A stretch of DNA of 64,000 nucleotides from Xylocopa sonorina. Its lineage: Eukaryota; Arthropoda; Insecta; Hymenoptera; Apidae. This document shows, one piece after another, positions 24,908 to 38,432 of the stretch. The number at the start of each line of letters is the position of its first letter. Position 1 is the stretch's first letter. The translations under genes and the position numbers were made by a program. The notes below the pieces were generated by a model. That model worked only from the letters and a program-made list of their open reading frames with translations. It ran no database searches and was not told the DNA's origin. The DNA lies in assembly GCF_050948175.1 (NCBI RefSeq), contig NW_027490151.1:372001-436000 (forward strand), given 5' to 3'.

Positions 24908-27900
24908 TATCGCCTATATACGAAATTTAACTCTCCGGAGGAATTTTTTGGTCAAGCTACCGTCAATGTGCGAATTTTAACTCCCGGTGGGCACTTTTTT
25001 CTTCAAACTACTGTCAATACTCAAATTTTAACTATTGGTTGAAATCTTTTTGTCAAACAATCGTCAATACACGAATTTTAATACTAGGTTGGAATTTTTT
25101 TCTTCAAACTACTGTCAATATTCAAATTTTAACTATTGGTTCGAATCTTTTTGTCAAACAATCGTCAATACACGAATTTTAATACTAGGTTGGAATTTTT
25201 TTCTTCAAACTACTGTCAATATTCAAATTTTAAATATTGGTTCAAATCTTTATGTCAAACAATCGTCAATAAACGAATTTTAATACTAGGTTGGAATTTT
25301 TTTCTTCAAACTATAGCCTATATACGAAATTTAGCTCTCGGTAGGAATTTTTTGGTCAAACTATCGTCAATGTACGAATTTTAACTCTCGGTGGGCACTT
25401 TTTCTTCAAACTACTATCAATACTCAAATTTTAACTATTGTTTGGAATCTTTTTGTCAACAATCGTCAATACACGAATTTTAATACTAGGTTGGAATTTT
25501 TTTCTTCAAACTATCGCCTATATACGAAATTTAACTCTCGGGAGGAATTTTTTGGTCAAGCTACCGTCAATGTACGAATTTTAACTCTCGGTGGGAACTT
25601 TTTTCTTCAAACTACTGTCAATATTCAAATTTTAACTATTGGTTCGAATCTTTTTGTCAAACAATCGTCAATACACGAATTTTAATACTAGGTTGGAATT
25701 TTTTTCTTCAAACTATCGCCTATATACGAAATTTAACTCTCGGGAGGAATTTTTTGGTCAAGCTACCGTCAATGTACGAATTTTAACTCTCGGTGGGAAC
25801 TTTTTTCTTCAAACTACTGTCAATATTCAAATTTTAACTATTGGTTCGAATCTTTTTGTCAAACAATCGTCAATACACGAATTTTAATACTAGGTTGGAA
25901 TTTTTTTCTTCAAACTATCGCCTATATACGAAATTTAACTCTCGGGAGGAATTTTTTGGTCAAGCTACCGTCAATGTACGAATTTTAACTCTCGGTGGGA
26001 ACTTTTTTCTTCAAACTACTGTCAATATTCAAATTTTAACTATTGGTTGAAATCTTTATGTCAAACAATCGTCAATAAACGAATTTTAATACTAGGTTGG
26101 AATTTTTTTCTTCAAACTATCGCCTATATACGAAATTTAACTCTCCGGAGGAATTTTTTGGTCAAGCTACCGTCAATGTGCGAATTTTAACTCCCGGTGG
26201 GCACTTTTTTCTTCAAACTACTGTCAATACTCAAATTTTAACTATTGGTTGATATCTTTTTGTCAAACAATCGTCAATACACGAATTTTAATACTAGGTT
26301 GGAATTTTTTTCTTCAAACTACTGTCAATATTCAAATTTTAACTATTGGTTCGAATCTTTTTGTCAAACAATCGTCAATACACGAATTTTAATACTAGGT
26401 TGGAATTTTTTTCTTCAAACTACTGTCAATATTCAAATTTTAAATATTGGTTCAAATCTTTATGTCAAACAATCGTCAATAAACGAATTTTAATACTAGG
26501 TTGGAATTTTTTTCTTCAAACTATAGCCTATATACGAAATTTAGCTCTCGGTAGGAATTTTTTGGTCAAACTATCGTCAATGTACGAATTTTAACTCTCG
26601 GTGGGCACTTTTTCTTCAAACTACTATCAATACTCAAATTTTAACTATTGTTTGGAATCTTTTTGTCAACAATCGTCAATACACGAATTTTAATACTAGG
26701 TTGGAATTTTTTTCTTCAAACTATCGCCTATATACGAAATTTAACTCTCGGGAGGAATTTTTTGGTCAAGCTACCGTCAATGTACGAATTTTAACTCTCG
26801 GTGGGAACTTTTTTCTTCAAACTACTGTCAATATTCAAATTTTAACTATTGGTTCGAATCTTTTTGTCAAACAATCGTCAATACACGAATTTTAATACTA
26901 GGTTGGAATTTTTTTCTTCAAACTATCGCCTATATACGAAATTTAACTCTCGGGAGGAATTTTTTGGTCAAGCTACCGTCAATGTACGAATTTTAACTCT
27001 CGGTGGGAACTTTTTTCTTCAAACTACTGTCAATATTCAAATTTTAACTATTGGTTGAAATCTTTATGTCAAACAATCGTCAATAAACGAATTTTAATAC
27101 TAGGTTGGAATTTTTTTCTTCAAACTATCGCCTATATACGAAATTTAACTCTCCGGAGGAATTTTTTGGTCAAGCTACCGTCAATGTGCGAATTTTAACT
27201 CCCGGTGGGCACTTTTTTCTTCAAACTACTGTCAATACTCAAATTTTAACTATTGGTTGAAATCTTTTTGTCAAACAATCGTCAATACACGAATTTTAAT
27301 ACTAGGTTGGAATTTTTTTCTTCAAACTACTGTCAATATTCAAATTTTAACTATTGGTTCGAATCTTTTTGTCAAACAATCGTCAATACACGAATTTTAA
27401 TACTAGGTTGGAATTTTTTTCTTCAAACTATCGCCTATATACGAAATTTAACTCTCGGGAGGAATTTTTTGGTCAAGCTACCGTCAATGTACGAATTTTA
27501 ACTCTCGGTGGGAACTTTTTTCTTCAAACTACTGTCAATATTCAAATTTTAACTATTGGTTGAAATCTTTATGTCAAACAATCGTCAATAAACGAATTTT
27601 AATACTAGGTTGGAATTTTTTTCTTCAAACTATCGCCTATATACGAAATTTAACTCTCCGGAGGAATTTTTTGGTCAAGCTACCGTCAATGTGCGAATTT
27701 TAACTCCCGGTGGGCACTTTTTTCTTCAAACTACTGTCAATACTCAAATTTTAACTATTGGTTGAAATCTTTTTGTCAAACAATCGTCAATACACGAATT
27801 TTAATACTAGGTTGGAATTTTTTTCTTCAAACTACTGTCAATATTCAAATTTTAACTATTGGTTCGAATCTTTTTGTCAAACAATCGTCAATACACGAAT

Positions 27901-29242
27901 TTTAATACTAGGTTGGAATTTTTTTCTTCAAACTACTGTCAATATTCAAATTTTAAATATTGGTTCAAATCTTTATGTCAAACAATCGTCAATAAACGAA
28001 TTTTAATACTAGGTTGGAATTTTTTTCTTCAAACTATAGCCTGTATACGAAATTTAGCTCTCGGTAGGAATTTTTTGGTCAAACTATCGTCAATGTACGA
28101 ATTTTAACTCTCGGTGGGCACTTTTTCTTCAAACTACTATCAATACTCAAATTTTAACTATTGTTTGGAATCTTTTTGTCAACAATCGTCAATACACGAA
28201 TTTTAATACTAGGTTGGAATTTTTTTCTTCAAACTATCGCCTATATACGAAATTTAACTCTCGGGAGGAATTTTTTGGTCAAGCTACCGTCAATGTACGA
28301 ATTTTAACTCTCGGTGGGAACTTTTTTCTTCAAACTACTGTCAATATTCAAATTTTAACTATTGGTTCGAATCTTTTTGTCAAACAATCGTCAATACACG
28401 AATTTTAATACTAGGTTGGAATTTTTTTCTTCAAACTATCGCCTATATACGAAATTTAACTCTCGGGAGGAATTTTTTGGTCAAGCTACCGTCAATGTAC
28501 GAATTTTAACTCTCGGTGGGAACTTTTTTCTTCAAACTACTGTCAATATTCAAATTTTAACTATTGGTTGAAATCTTTATGTCAAACAATCGTCAATAAA
28601 CGAATTTTAATACTAGGTTGGAATTTTTTTCTTCAAACTATCGCCTATATACGAAATTTAACTCTCCGGAGGAATTTTTTGGTCAAGCTACCGTCAATGT
28701 GCGAATTTTAACTCCCGGTGGGCACTTTTTTCTTCAAACTACTGTCAATACTCAAATTTTAACTATTGGTTGATATCTTTTTGTCAAACAATCGTCAATA
28801 CACGAATTTTAATACTAGGTTGGAATTTTTTTCTTCAAACTACTGTCAATATTCAAATTTTAACTATTGGTTCGAATCTTTTTGTCAAACAATCGTCAAT
28901 ACACGAATTTTAATACTAGGTTGGAATTTTTTTCTTCAAACTACTGTCAATATTCAAATTTTAAATATTGGTTCAAATCTTTATGTCAAACAATCGTCAA
29001 TAAACGAATTTTAATACTAGGTTGGAATTTTTTTCTTCAAACTATAGCCTATATACGAAATTTAGCTCTCGGTAGGAATTTTTTGGTCAAACTATCGTCA
29101 ATGTACGAATTTTAACTCTCGGTGGGCACTTTTTCTTCAAACTACTATCAATACTCAAATTTTAACTATTGTTTGGAATCTTTTTGTCAACAATCGTCAA
29201 TACACGAATTTTAATACTAGGTTGGAATTTTTTTCTTCAAAC
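24908..29242 (+). repeat. 604/606/404/505-bp module chain
   Basis: After the insert the grammar resumes. Modules in order are 604 (24908-25511), 606 = three ABCD (25512-26117), 604 (26118-26721), 404 (26722-27125), 505 (27126-27630), 604 (27631-28234), 404 (28235-28638) and 604 (28639-29242). Modules are always whole: all junctions fall at the D-to-A boundary. The variant gttgatatc marks the 604-bp units at 22235, 26118 and 28639, so those three share a recent ancestor distinct from the others. Confidence 0.9.
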
Positions 29243-29444
29243 TATCGCCTATATACGAAATTTAACTCTCCGGAGGAATGTTTTGGTCAAGCTACCGTCA
29301 ATGTACGAATTTTAACTCTCGGTGGGAACTTTTTTCTTCAAACTACTGTCAATATTCAAATTTTAACTATTGGTTGAAATCTTTATGTCAAACAATCGTC
29401 AATAAACGAATTTTAATACTAGGTTGGAATTTTTTTCTTCAAAC

Positions 29445-32400
29445 TACCGTCAATGTACGAATTTTAACTCTCGGTGGGCACTTTTTTCTTTAAACTACTG
29501 TCAATATTCAAATTTTAACTATTGGTTGGAATCTTTTTGTCGACAATCGTCAATACACGAATTTTAATACTAGGTTGGAATTTTTATCATCAAACTATCG
29601 CCTATATACGAAATTTAACTCTCGGGAGGAAGTTTTTGGTCAAGCTACCGTCAATGTACGAATTTTAACACTCGGTGGGTACTTTTTTCTTCAAACTACT
29701 GTCAATATTCAAATTTTAACTATTGGTTGAAATCTTTATGTCAAACAATCGTCAATAAACGAATTTTAATACTAAGTTGGAATTTTTTTCTTCAAACTAT
29801 CGCCTATATACGAAATTTAACTCTCGGGAGGAATTTTTTGGTCAAGCTACCATCAATGTACGAATTTTAACTCTCGGTGGGAACTTTTTTCTTCAAACTA
29901 CTGTCAATATTCAAATTTTAACTATTGGTTGACATCTTTATGTCAAACAATCGTCAATAAACGAATTTTAATACTAGGTTGGAATTTTTTTCTTCAAACT
30001 ACCGTCAATGTACGAATTTTAACTCTCGGTGGGCACTTTTTTCTTCAAACTACTGTCAATATTCAAATTTTAACTATTGGTTGGAATCTTTTTGTCGAAC
30101 AATCGTCAATACACGATTTTTAATACTAGGTTGGAATTTCTTTCTTCAAACTATTGTCAGTATTCAAATTTTAAATATTGGTTGAAATCTTTGTGTCATA
30201 CAATCGTCAATAATCGAATTTTAATACTAGGTTGGAATTTTTTTCTTCAAACTACTGTCAATATTCAAATTTTAAATATTGGTTCAAATCTTTATGTCAA
30301 ACAACCGTCAATACACGAATTTCAATACTAGGTTGGAATTTTTTTCTTCAAACTATCGCCTATATACGAATTTTAACTCTCGGTGGGAATTTTTTGGTCA
30401 ACCTATCGTCAATGTACGAATTTTAACTCTCGGTGGGCACTTTTTTCTTCAAACTACTGTCAATATTCAAATTTTAACTATTGGTTCGAATCTTTTTGTC
30501 AAACAATCGTCAATACACGAATTTTAATACTAGGTTGGAATTTTTTTCTTCAAACTATCTCCTATATACGAAATTTAAGTCTCGGTAGGAATTTTTTGGT
30601 CAAACTATCGTCAATGTACGAATTTTAACTCTCGGTGGGCACTTTTTTCTTCAAACTACTGTCAATATTCAAATTTTAACTAATGGTTGAAATCTGTTTG
30701 TCAAACAATCGTCAATAAACGAATTTTAATACTAGGTTGGAATTTTTTTCTTCAAACTACCGTCAATGTACGAATTTTAACTCTCGGTGGGCACTTTTTT
30801 CTTTAAACTACTGTCAATATTCAAATTTTAACTATTGGTTGGAATCTTTTTGTCAACAATCGTCAATACACGAATTTTAATACTAGGTTGGAATTTTTAT
30901 CATCAAACTATCGCCTATATACGAAATTTAACTCTCGGGAGGAAGTTTTTGGTCAAGCTACCGTCAATGTACGAATTTTATCACTCGGTGGGTACTTTTT
31001 TCTTCAAACTACTGTCAATATTCAAATTTTAACTATTGGTTGAAATCTTTATGTCAAACAATCGTCAATAAACGAATTTTAATACTAAGTTGGAATTTTT
31101 TTCTTCAAACTATCGCCTATATACGAAATTTAACTCTCGGGAGGAATTTTTTGGTCAAGCTACCATCAATGTACGAATTTTAACTCTCGGTGGGAACTTT
31201 TTTCTTCAAACTACTGTCAATATTCAAATTTTAACTATTGGTTGAAATCTTTATGTCAAACAATCGTCAATAAACGAATTTTAATACTAGGTTGGAATTT
31301 TTTTCTTCAAACTACCATCAATGTACGAATTTTAACTCTCGGTGGGCACTTTTTTCTTCAAACTACTGTCAATATTCAAATTTTAACTATTGGTTGGAAT
31401 CTTTTTGTCGAACAATCGTCAATACACGATTTTTAATACTAGGTTGGAATTTCTTTCTTCAAACTATTGTCAGTATTCGAATTTTAAATATTGGTTGAAA
31501 TCTTTGTGTCATACAATCGTCAATAATCGAGTTTTAATACTAGGTTGGAATTTTTTTCTTCAAACTGCTGTCAATATTCAAATTTTAAATATTGGTTCAA
31601 ATCTTTATGTCAAACAACCGTCAATACACGAATTTTAATACTAGGTTGGAATTTTTTTCTTCAAACTATCGCCTATATACGAATTTTAACTCTCGGTGGG
31701 AATTTTTTGGTCAACCTATCGTCAATGTACGAATTTTAACTCTCGGTGGGCACTTTTTTCTTCAAACTACTGTCAATATTCAAATTTTAACTATTGGTTC
31801 GAATCTTTTTGTCAAACAATCGTCAATACACGAATTTTAATACTAGGTTGGAATTTTTTTCTTCAAACTATCCCCTATATACGAAATTTAAGTCTCGGTA
31901 GGAATTTTTTGGTCAAACTATCGTCAATGTACGAATTTTAACTCTCGGTGGGCACTTTTTTCTTCAAACTACTGTCAATATTCAAATTTTAACTAATGGT
32001 TGAAATCTGTTTGTCAAACAATCGTCAATAAACGAATTTTAATACTAGGTTGGAATTATTTTCTTCAAACTACCGTCAATGTACGAATTTTAACTCTCGG
32101 TGGGCACTTTTTTCTTTAAACTACTGTCAATATTCAAATTTTAACTATTGGTTGGAATCTTTTTGTCAACAATCGTCAATACACGAATTTTAATACTAGG
32201 TTGGAATTTTTATCATCAAACTATCGCCTATATACGAAATTTAACTCTCGGGAGGAAGTTTTTGGTCAAGCTACCGTCAATGTACGAATTTTATCACTCG
32301 GTGGGTACTTTTTTCTTCAAACTACTGTCAATATTCAAATTTTAACTATTGGTTGAAATCTTTATGTCAAACAATCGTCAATAAACGAATTTTAATACTA

Positions 32401-33938
32401 AGTTGGAATTTTTTTCTTCAAACTATCGCCTATATACGAAATTTAACTCTCGGGAGGAATTTTTTGGTCAAGCTACCATCAATGTACGAATTTTAACTCT
32501 CGGTGGGAACTTTTTTCTTCAAACTACTGTCAATATTCAAATTTTAACTATTGGTTGAAATCTTTATGTCAAACAATCGTCAATAAACGAATTTTAATAC
32601 TAGGTTGGAATTTTTTTCTTCAAACTACCATCAATGTACGAATTTTAACTCTCGGTGGGCACTTTTTTCTTCAAACTACTGTCAATATTCAAATTTTAAC
32701 TATTGGTTGGAATCTTTTTGTCGAACAATCGTCAATACACGATTTTTAATACTAGGTTGGAATTTCTTTCTTCAAACTATTGTCAGTATTCGAATTTTAA
32801 ATATTGGTTGAAATCTTTGTGTCATACAATCGTCAATAATCGAGTTTTAATACTAGGTTGGAATTTTTTTCTTCAAACTGCTGTCAATATTCAAATTTTA
32901 AATATTGGTTCAAATCTTTATGTCAAACAACCGTCAATACACGAATTTTAATACTAGGTTGGAATTTTTTTCTTCAAACTATCGCCTATATACGAATTTT
33001 AACTCTCGGTGGGAATTTTTTGGTCAACCTATCGTCAATGTACGAATTTTAACTCTCGGTGGGCACTTTTTTCTTCAAACTACTGTCAATATTCAAATTT
33101 TAACTATTGGTTCGAATCTTTTTGTCAAACAATCGTCAATACACGAATTTTAATACTAGGTTGGAATTTTTTTCTTCAAACTATCCCCTATATACGAAAT
33201 TTAAGTCTCGGTAGGAATTTTTTGGTCAAACTATCGTCAATGTACGAATTTTAACTCTCGGTGGGCACTTTTTTCTTCAAACTACTGTCAATATTCAAAT
33301 TTTAACTAATGGTTGAAATCTGTTTGTCAAACAATCGTCAATAAACGAATTTTAATACTAGGTTGGAATTATTTTCTTCAAACTACCGTCAATGTACGAA
33401 TTTTAACTCTCGGTGGGCACTTTTTTCTTTAAACTACTGTCAATATTCAAATTTTAACTATTGGTTGGAATCTTTTTGTCAACAATCGTCAATACACGAA
33501 TTTTAATACTAGGTTGGAATTTTTATCATCAAACTATCGCCTATATACGAAATTTAACTCTCGGGAGGAAGTTTTTGGTCAAGCTACCGTCAATGTACGA
33601 ATTTTAACACTCGGTGGGAACTTTTTTCTTCAAACTACTGTCAATATTCAATTTTTAACTATTGGTTGAAATCTTTATGTCAAACAATCGTCAATAAACG
33701 AATTTTAATACTAGGTTGGAATTTTTTTCTTCAAACTATCGCCTATATACGAAATTTAACTCTCCGGAGGAATGTTTTGGTCAAGCTACCGTCAATGTAC
33801 GAATTTTAACTCTCGGTGGGAACTTTTTTCTTCAAACTACTGTCAATATTCAAATTTTAACTATTGGTTGAAATCTTTATGTCAAACAATCGTCAATAAA
33901 CGAATTTTAATACTAGGTTGGAATTTTTTTCTTCAAAC
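29445..33938 (+). repeat. 4,494-bp super-HOR, copy 1
   Basis: The copy is three 1,313-bp units (29445-30757, 30758-32070, 32071-33383) plus a 555-bp truncated unit (33384-33938): 89 monomers, 4,494 bp. The 1,313-bp unit has 26 monomers in the order BCD ABCD ABCD BCD CD CD ABCD ABCD, with two trimers lacking A and one 1-bp deletion in the first C. Monomer lengths sum exactly to 1,313. In this copy the first unit has the variant tatctcctat (type S) and the next two tatcccctat (type P). The preceding tetramer 29243-29444 has the ggaatgttttgg A monomer. Confidence 0.93.
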
Positions 33939-36900
33939 TACCGTCAATGTACGAATTTTAACTCTCGGTGGGCACTTTTTTCTTTAAACTACTGTCAATA
34001 TTCAAATTTTAACTATTGGTTGGAATCTTTTTGTCGACAATCGTCAATACACGAATTTTAATACTAGGTTGGAATTTTTATCATCAAACTATCGCCTATA
34101 TACGAAATTTAACTCTCGGGAGGAAGTTTTTGGTCAAGCTACCGTCAATGTACGAATTTTAACACTCGGTGGGTACTTTTTTCTTCAAACTACTGTCAAT
34201 ATTCAAATTTTAACTATTGGTTGAAATCTTTATGTCAAACAATCGTCAATAAACGAATTTTAATACTAAGTTGGAATTTTTTTCTTCAAACTATCGCCTA
34301 TATACGAAATTTAACTCTCGGGAGGAATTTTTTGGTCAAGCTACCGTCAATGTACGAATTTTAACTCTCGGTGGGAACTTTTTTCTTCAAACTACTGTCA
34401 ATATTCAAATTTTAACTATTGGTTGAAATCTTTATGTCAAACAATCGTCAATAAACGAATTTTAATACTAGGTTGGAATTTTTTTCTTCAAACTACCGTC
34501 AATGTACGAATTTTAACTCTCGGTGGGCACTTTTTTCTTCAAACTACTGTCAATATTCAAATTTTAACTATTGGTTGGAATCTTTTTGTCGAACAATCGT
34601 CAATACACGATTTTTAATACTAGGTTGGAATTTCTTTCTTCAAACTATTGTCAGTATTCAAATTTTAAATATTGGTTGAAATCTTTGTGTCATACAATCG
34701 TCAATAATCGAATTTTAATACTAGGTTGGAATTTTTTTCTTCAAACTACTGTCAATATTCAAATTTTAAATATTGGTTCAAATCTTTATGTCAAACAACC
34801 GTCAATACACGAATTTCAATACTAGGTTGGAATTTTTTTCTTCAAACTATCGCCTATATACGAATTTTAACTCTCGGTGGGAATTTTTTGGTCAACCTAT
34901 CGTCAATGTACGAATTTTAACTCTCGGTGGGCACTTTTTTCTTCAAACTACTGTCAATATTCAAATTTTAACTATTGGTTCGAATCTTTTTGTCAAACAA
35001 TCGTCAATACACGAATTTTAATACTAGGTTGGAATTTTTTTCTTCAAACTATCTCCTATATACGAAATTTAAGTCTCGGTAGGAATTTTTTGGTCAAACT
35101 ATCGTCAATGTACGAATTTTAACTCTCGGTGGGCACTTTTTTCTTCAAACTACTGTCAATATTCAAATTTTAACTAATGGTTGAAATCTGTTTGTCAAAC
35201 AATCGTCAATAAACGAATTTTAATACTAGGTTGGAATTTTTTTCTTCAAACTACCGTCAATGTACGAATTTTAACTCTCGGTGGGCACTTTTTTCTTTAA
35301 ACTACTGTCAATATTCAAATTTTAACTATTGGTTGGAATCTTTTTGTCAACAATCGTCAATACACGAATTTTAATACTAGGTTGGAATTTTTATCATCAA
35401 ACTATCGCCTATATACGAAATTTAACTCTCGGGAGGAAGTTTTTGGTCAAGCTACCGTCAATGTACGAATTTTAACACTCGGTGGGTACTTTTTTCTTCA
35501 AACTACTGTCAATATTCAAATTTTAACTATTGGTTGAAATCTTTATGTCAAACAATCGTCAATAAACGAATTTTAATACTAAGTTGGAATTTTTTTCTTC
35601 AAACTATCGCCTATATACGAAATTTAACTCTCGGGAGGAATTTTTTGGTCAAGCTACCATCAATGTACGAATTTTAACTCTCGGTGGGAACTTTTTTCTT
35701 CAAACTACTGTCAATATTCAAATTTTAACTATTGGTTGACATCTTTATGTCAAACAATCGTCAATAAACGAATTTTAATACTAGGTTGGAATTTTTTTCT
35801 TCAAACTACCGTCAATGTACGAATTTTAACTCTCGGTGGGCACTTTTTTCTTCAAACTACTGTCAATATTCAAATTTTAACTATTGGTTGGAATCTTTTT
35901 GTCGAACAATCGTCAATACACGATTTTTAATACTAGGTTGGAATTTCTTTCTTCAAACTATTGTCAGTATTCAAATTTTAAATATTGGTTGAAATCTTTG
36001 TGTCATACAATCGTCAATAATCGAATTTTAATACTAGGTTGGAATTTTTTTCTTCAAACTACTGTCAATATTCAAATTTTAAATATTGGTTCAAATCTTT
36101 ATGTCAAACAACCGTCAATACACGAATTTCAATACTAGGTTGGAATTTTTTTCTTCAAACTATCGCCTATATACGAATTTTAACTCTCGGTGGGAATTTT
36201 TTGGTCAACCTATCGTCAATGTACGAATTTTAACTCTCGGTGGGCACTTTTTTCTTCAAACTACTGTCAATATTCAAATTTTAACTATTGGTTCGAATCT
36301 TTTTGTCAAACAATCGTCAATACACGAATTTTAATACTAGGTTGGAATTTTTTTCTTCAAACTATCTCCTATATACGAAATTTAAGTCTCGGTAGGAATT
36401 TTTTGGTCAAACTATCGTCAATGTACGAATTTTAACTCTCGGTGGGCACTTTTTTCTTCAAACTACTGTCAATATTCAAATTTTAACTAATGGTTGAAAT
36501 CTGTTTGTCAAACAATCGTCAATAAACGAATTTTAATACTAGGTTGGAATTTTTTTCTTCAAACTACCGTCAATGTACGAATTTTAACTCTCGGTGGGCA
36601 CTTTTTTCTTTAAACTACTGTCAATATTCAAATTTTAACTATTGGTTGGAATCTTTTTGTCAACAATCGTCAATACACGAATTTTAATACTAGGTTGGAA
36701 TTTTTATCATCAAACTATCGCCTATATACGAAATTTAACTCTCGGGAGGAAGTTTTTGGTCAAGCTACCGTCAATGTACGAATTTTATCACTCGGTGGGT
36801 ACTTTTTTCTTCAAACTACTGTCAATATTCAAATTTTAACTATTGGTTGAAATCTTTATGTCAAACAATCGTCAATAAACGAATTTTAATACTAAGTTGG

Positions 36901-38432
36901 AATTTTTTTCTTCAAACTATCGCCTATATACGAAATTTAACTCTCGGGAGGAATTTTTTGGTCAAGCTACCATCAATGTACGAATTTTAACTCTCGGTGG
37001 GAACTTTTTTCTTCAAACTACTGTCAATATTCAAATTTTAACTATTGGTTGAAATCTTTATGTCAAACAATCGTCAATAAACGAATTTTAATACTAGGTT
37101 GGAATTTTTTTCTTCAAACTACCATCAATGTACGAATTTTAACTCTCGGTGGGCACTTTTTTCTTCAAACTACTGTCAATATTCAAATTTTAACTATTGG
37201 TTGGAATCTTTTTGTCGAACAATCGTCAATACACGATTTTTAATACTAGGTTGGAATTTCTTTCTTCAAACTATTGTCAGTATTCGAATTTTAAATATTG
37301 GTTGAAATCTTTGTGTCATACAATCGTCAATAATCGAGTTTTAATACTAGGTTGGAATTTTTTTCTTCAAACTGCTGTCAATATTCAAATTTTAAATATT
37401 GGTTCAAATCTTTATGTCAAACAACCGTCAATACACGAATTTTAATACTAGGTTGGAATTTTTTTCTTCAAACTATCGCCTATATACGAATTTTAACTCT
37501 CGGTGGGAATTTTTTGGTCAACCTATCGTCAATGTACGAATTTTAACTCTCGGTGGGCACTTTTTTCTTCAAACTACTGTCAATATTCAAATTTTAACTA
37601 TTGGTTCGAATCTTTTTGTCAAACAATCGTCAATACACGAATTTTAATACTAGGTTGGAATTTTTTTCTTCAAACTATCCCCTATATACGAAATTTAAGT
37701 CTCGGTAGGAATTTTTTGGTCAAACTATCGTCAATGTACGAATTTTAACTCTCGGTGGGCACTTTTTTCTTCAAACTACTGTCAATATTCAAATTTTAAC
37801 TAATGGTTGAAATCTGTTTGTCAAACAATCGTCAATAAACGAATTTTAATACTAGGTTGGAATTATTTTCTTCAAACTACCGTCAATGTACGAATTTTAA
37901 CTCTCGGTGGGCACTTTTTTCTTTAAACTACTGTCAATATTCAAATTTTAACTATTGGTTGGAATCTTTTTGTCAACAATCGTCAATACACGAATTTTAA
38001 TACTAGGTTGGAATTTTTATCATCAAACTATCGCCTATATACGAAATTTAACTCTCGGGAGGAAGTTTTTGGTCAAGCTACCGTCAATGTACGAATTTTA
38101 ACACTCGGTGGGAACTTTTTTCTTCAAACTACTGTCAATATTCAATTTTTAACTATTGGTTGAAATCTTTATGTCAAACAATCGTCAATAAACGAATTTT
38201 AATACTAGGTTGGAATTTTTTTCTTCAAACTATCGCCTATATACGAAATTTAACTCTCCGGAGGAATGTTTTGGTCAAGCTACCGTCAATGTACGAATTT
38301 TAACTCTCGGTGGGAACTTTTTTCTTCAAACTACTGTCAATATTCAAATTTTAACTATTGGTTGAAATCTTTATGTCAAACAATCGTCAATAAACGAATT
38401 TTAATACTAGGTTGGAATTTTTTTCTTCAAAC
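33939..38432 (+). repeat. 4,494-bp super-HOR, copy 2
   Basis: Units are 33939-35251, 35252-36564 and 36565-37877, then a 555-bp truncated unit at 37878-38432. Both 555-bp pieces (33384 and 37878) share the rare B variant aacactcggtgggaac and a C variant with attcaatttttaac. Unit types here are S, S, P, unlike S, P, P in copy 1. Confidence 0.93.
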
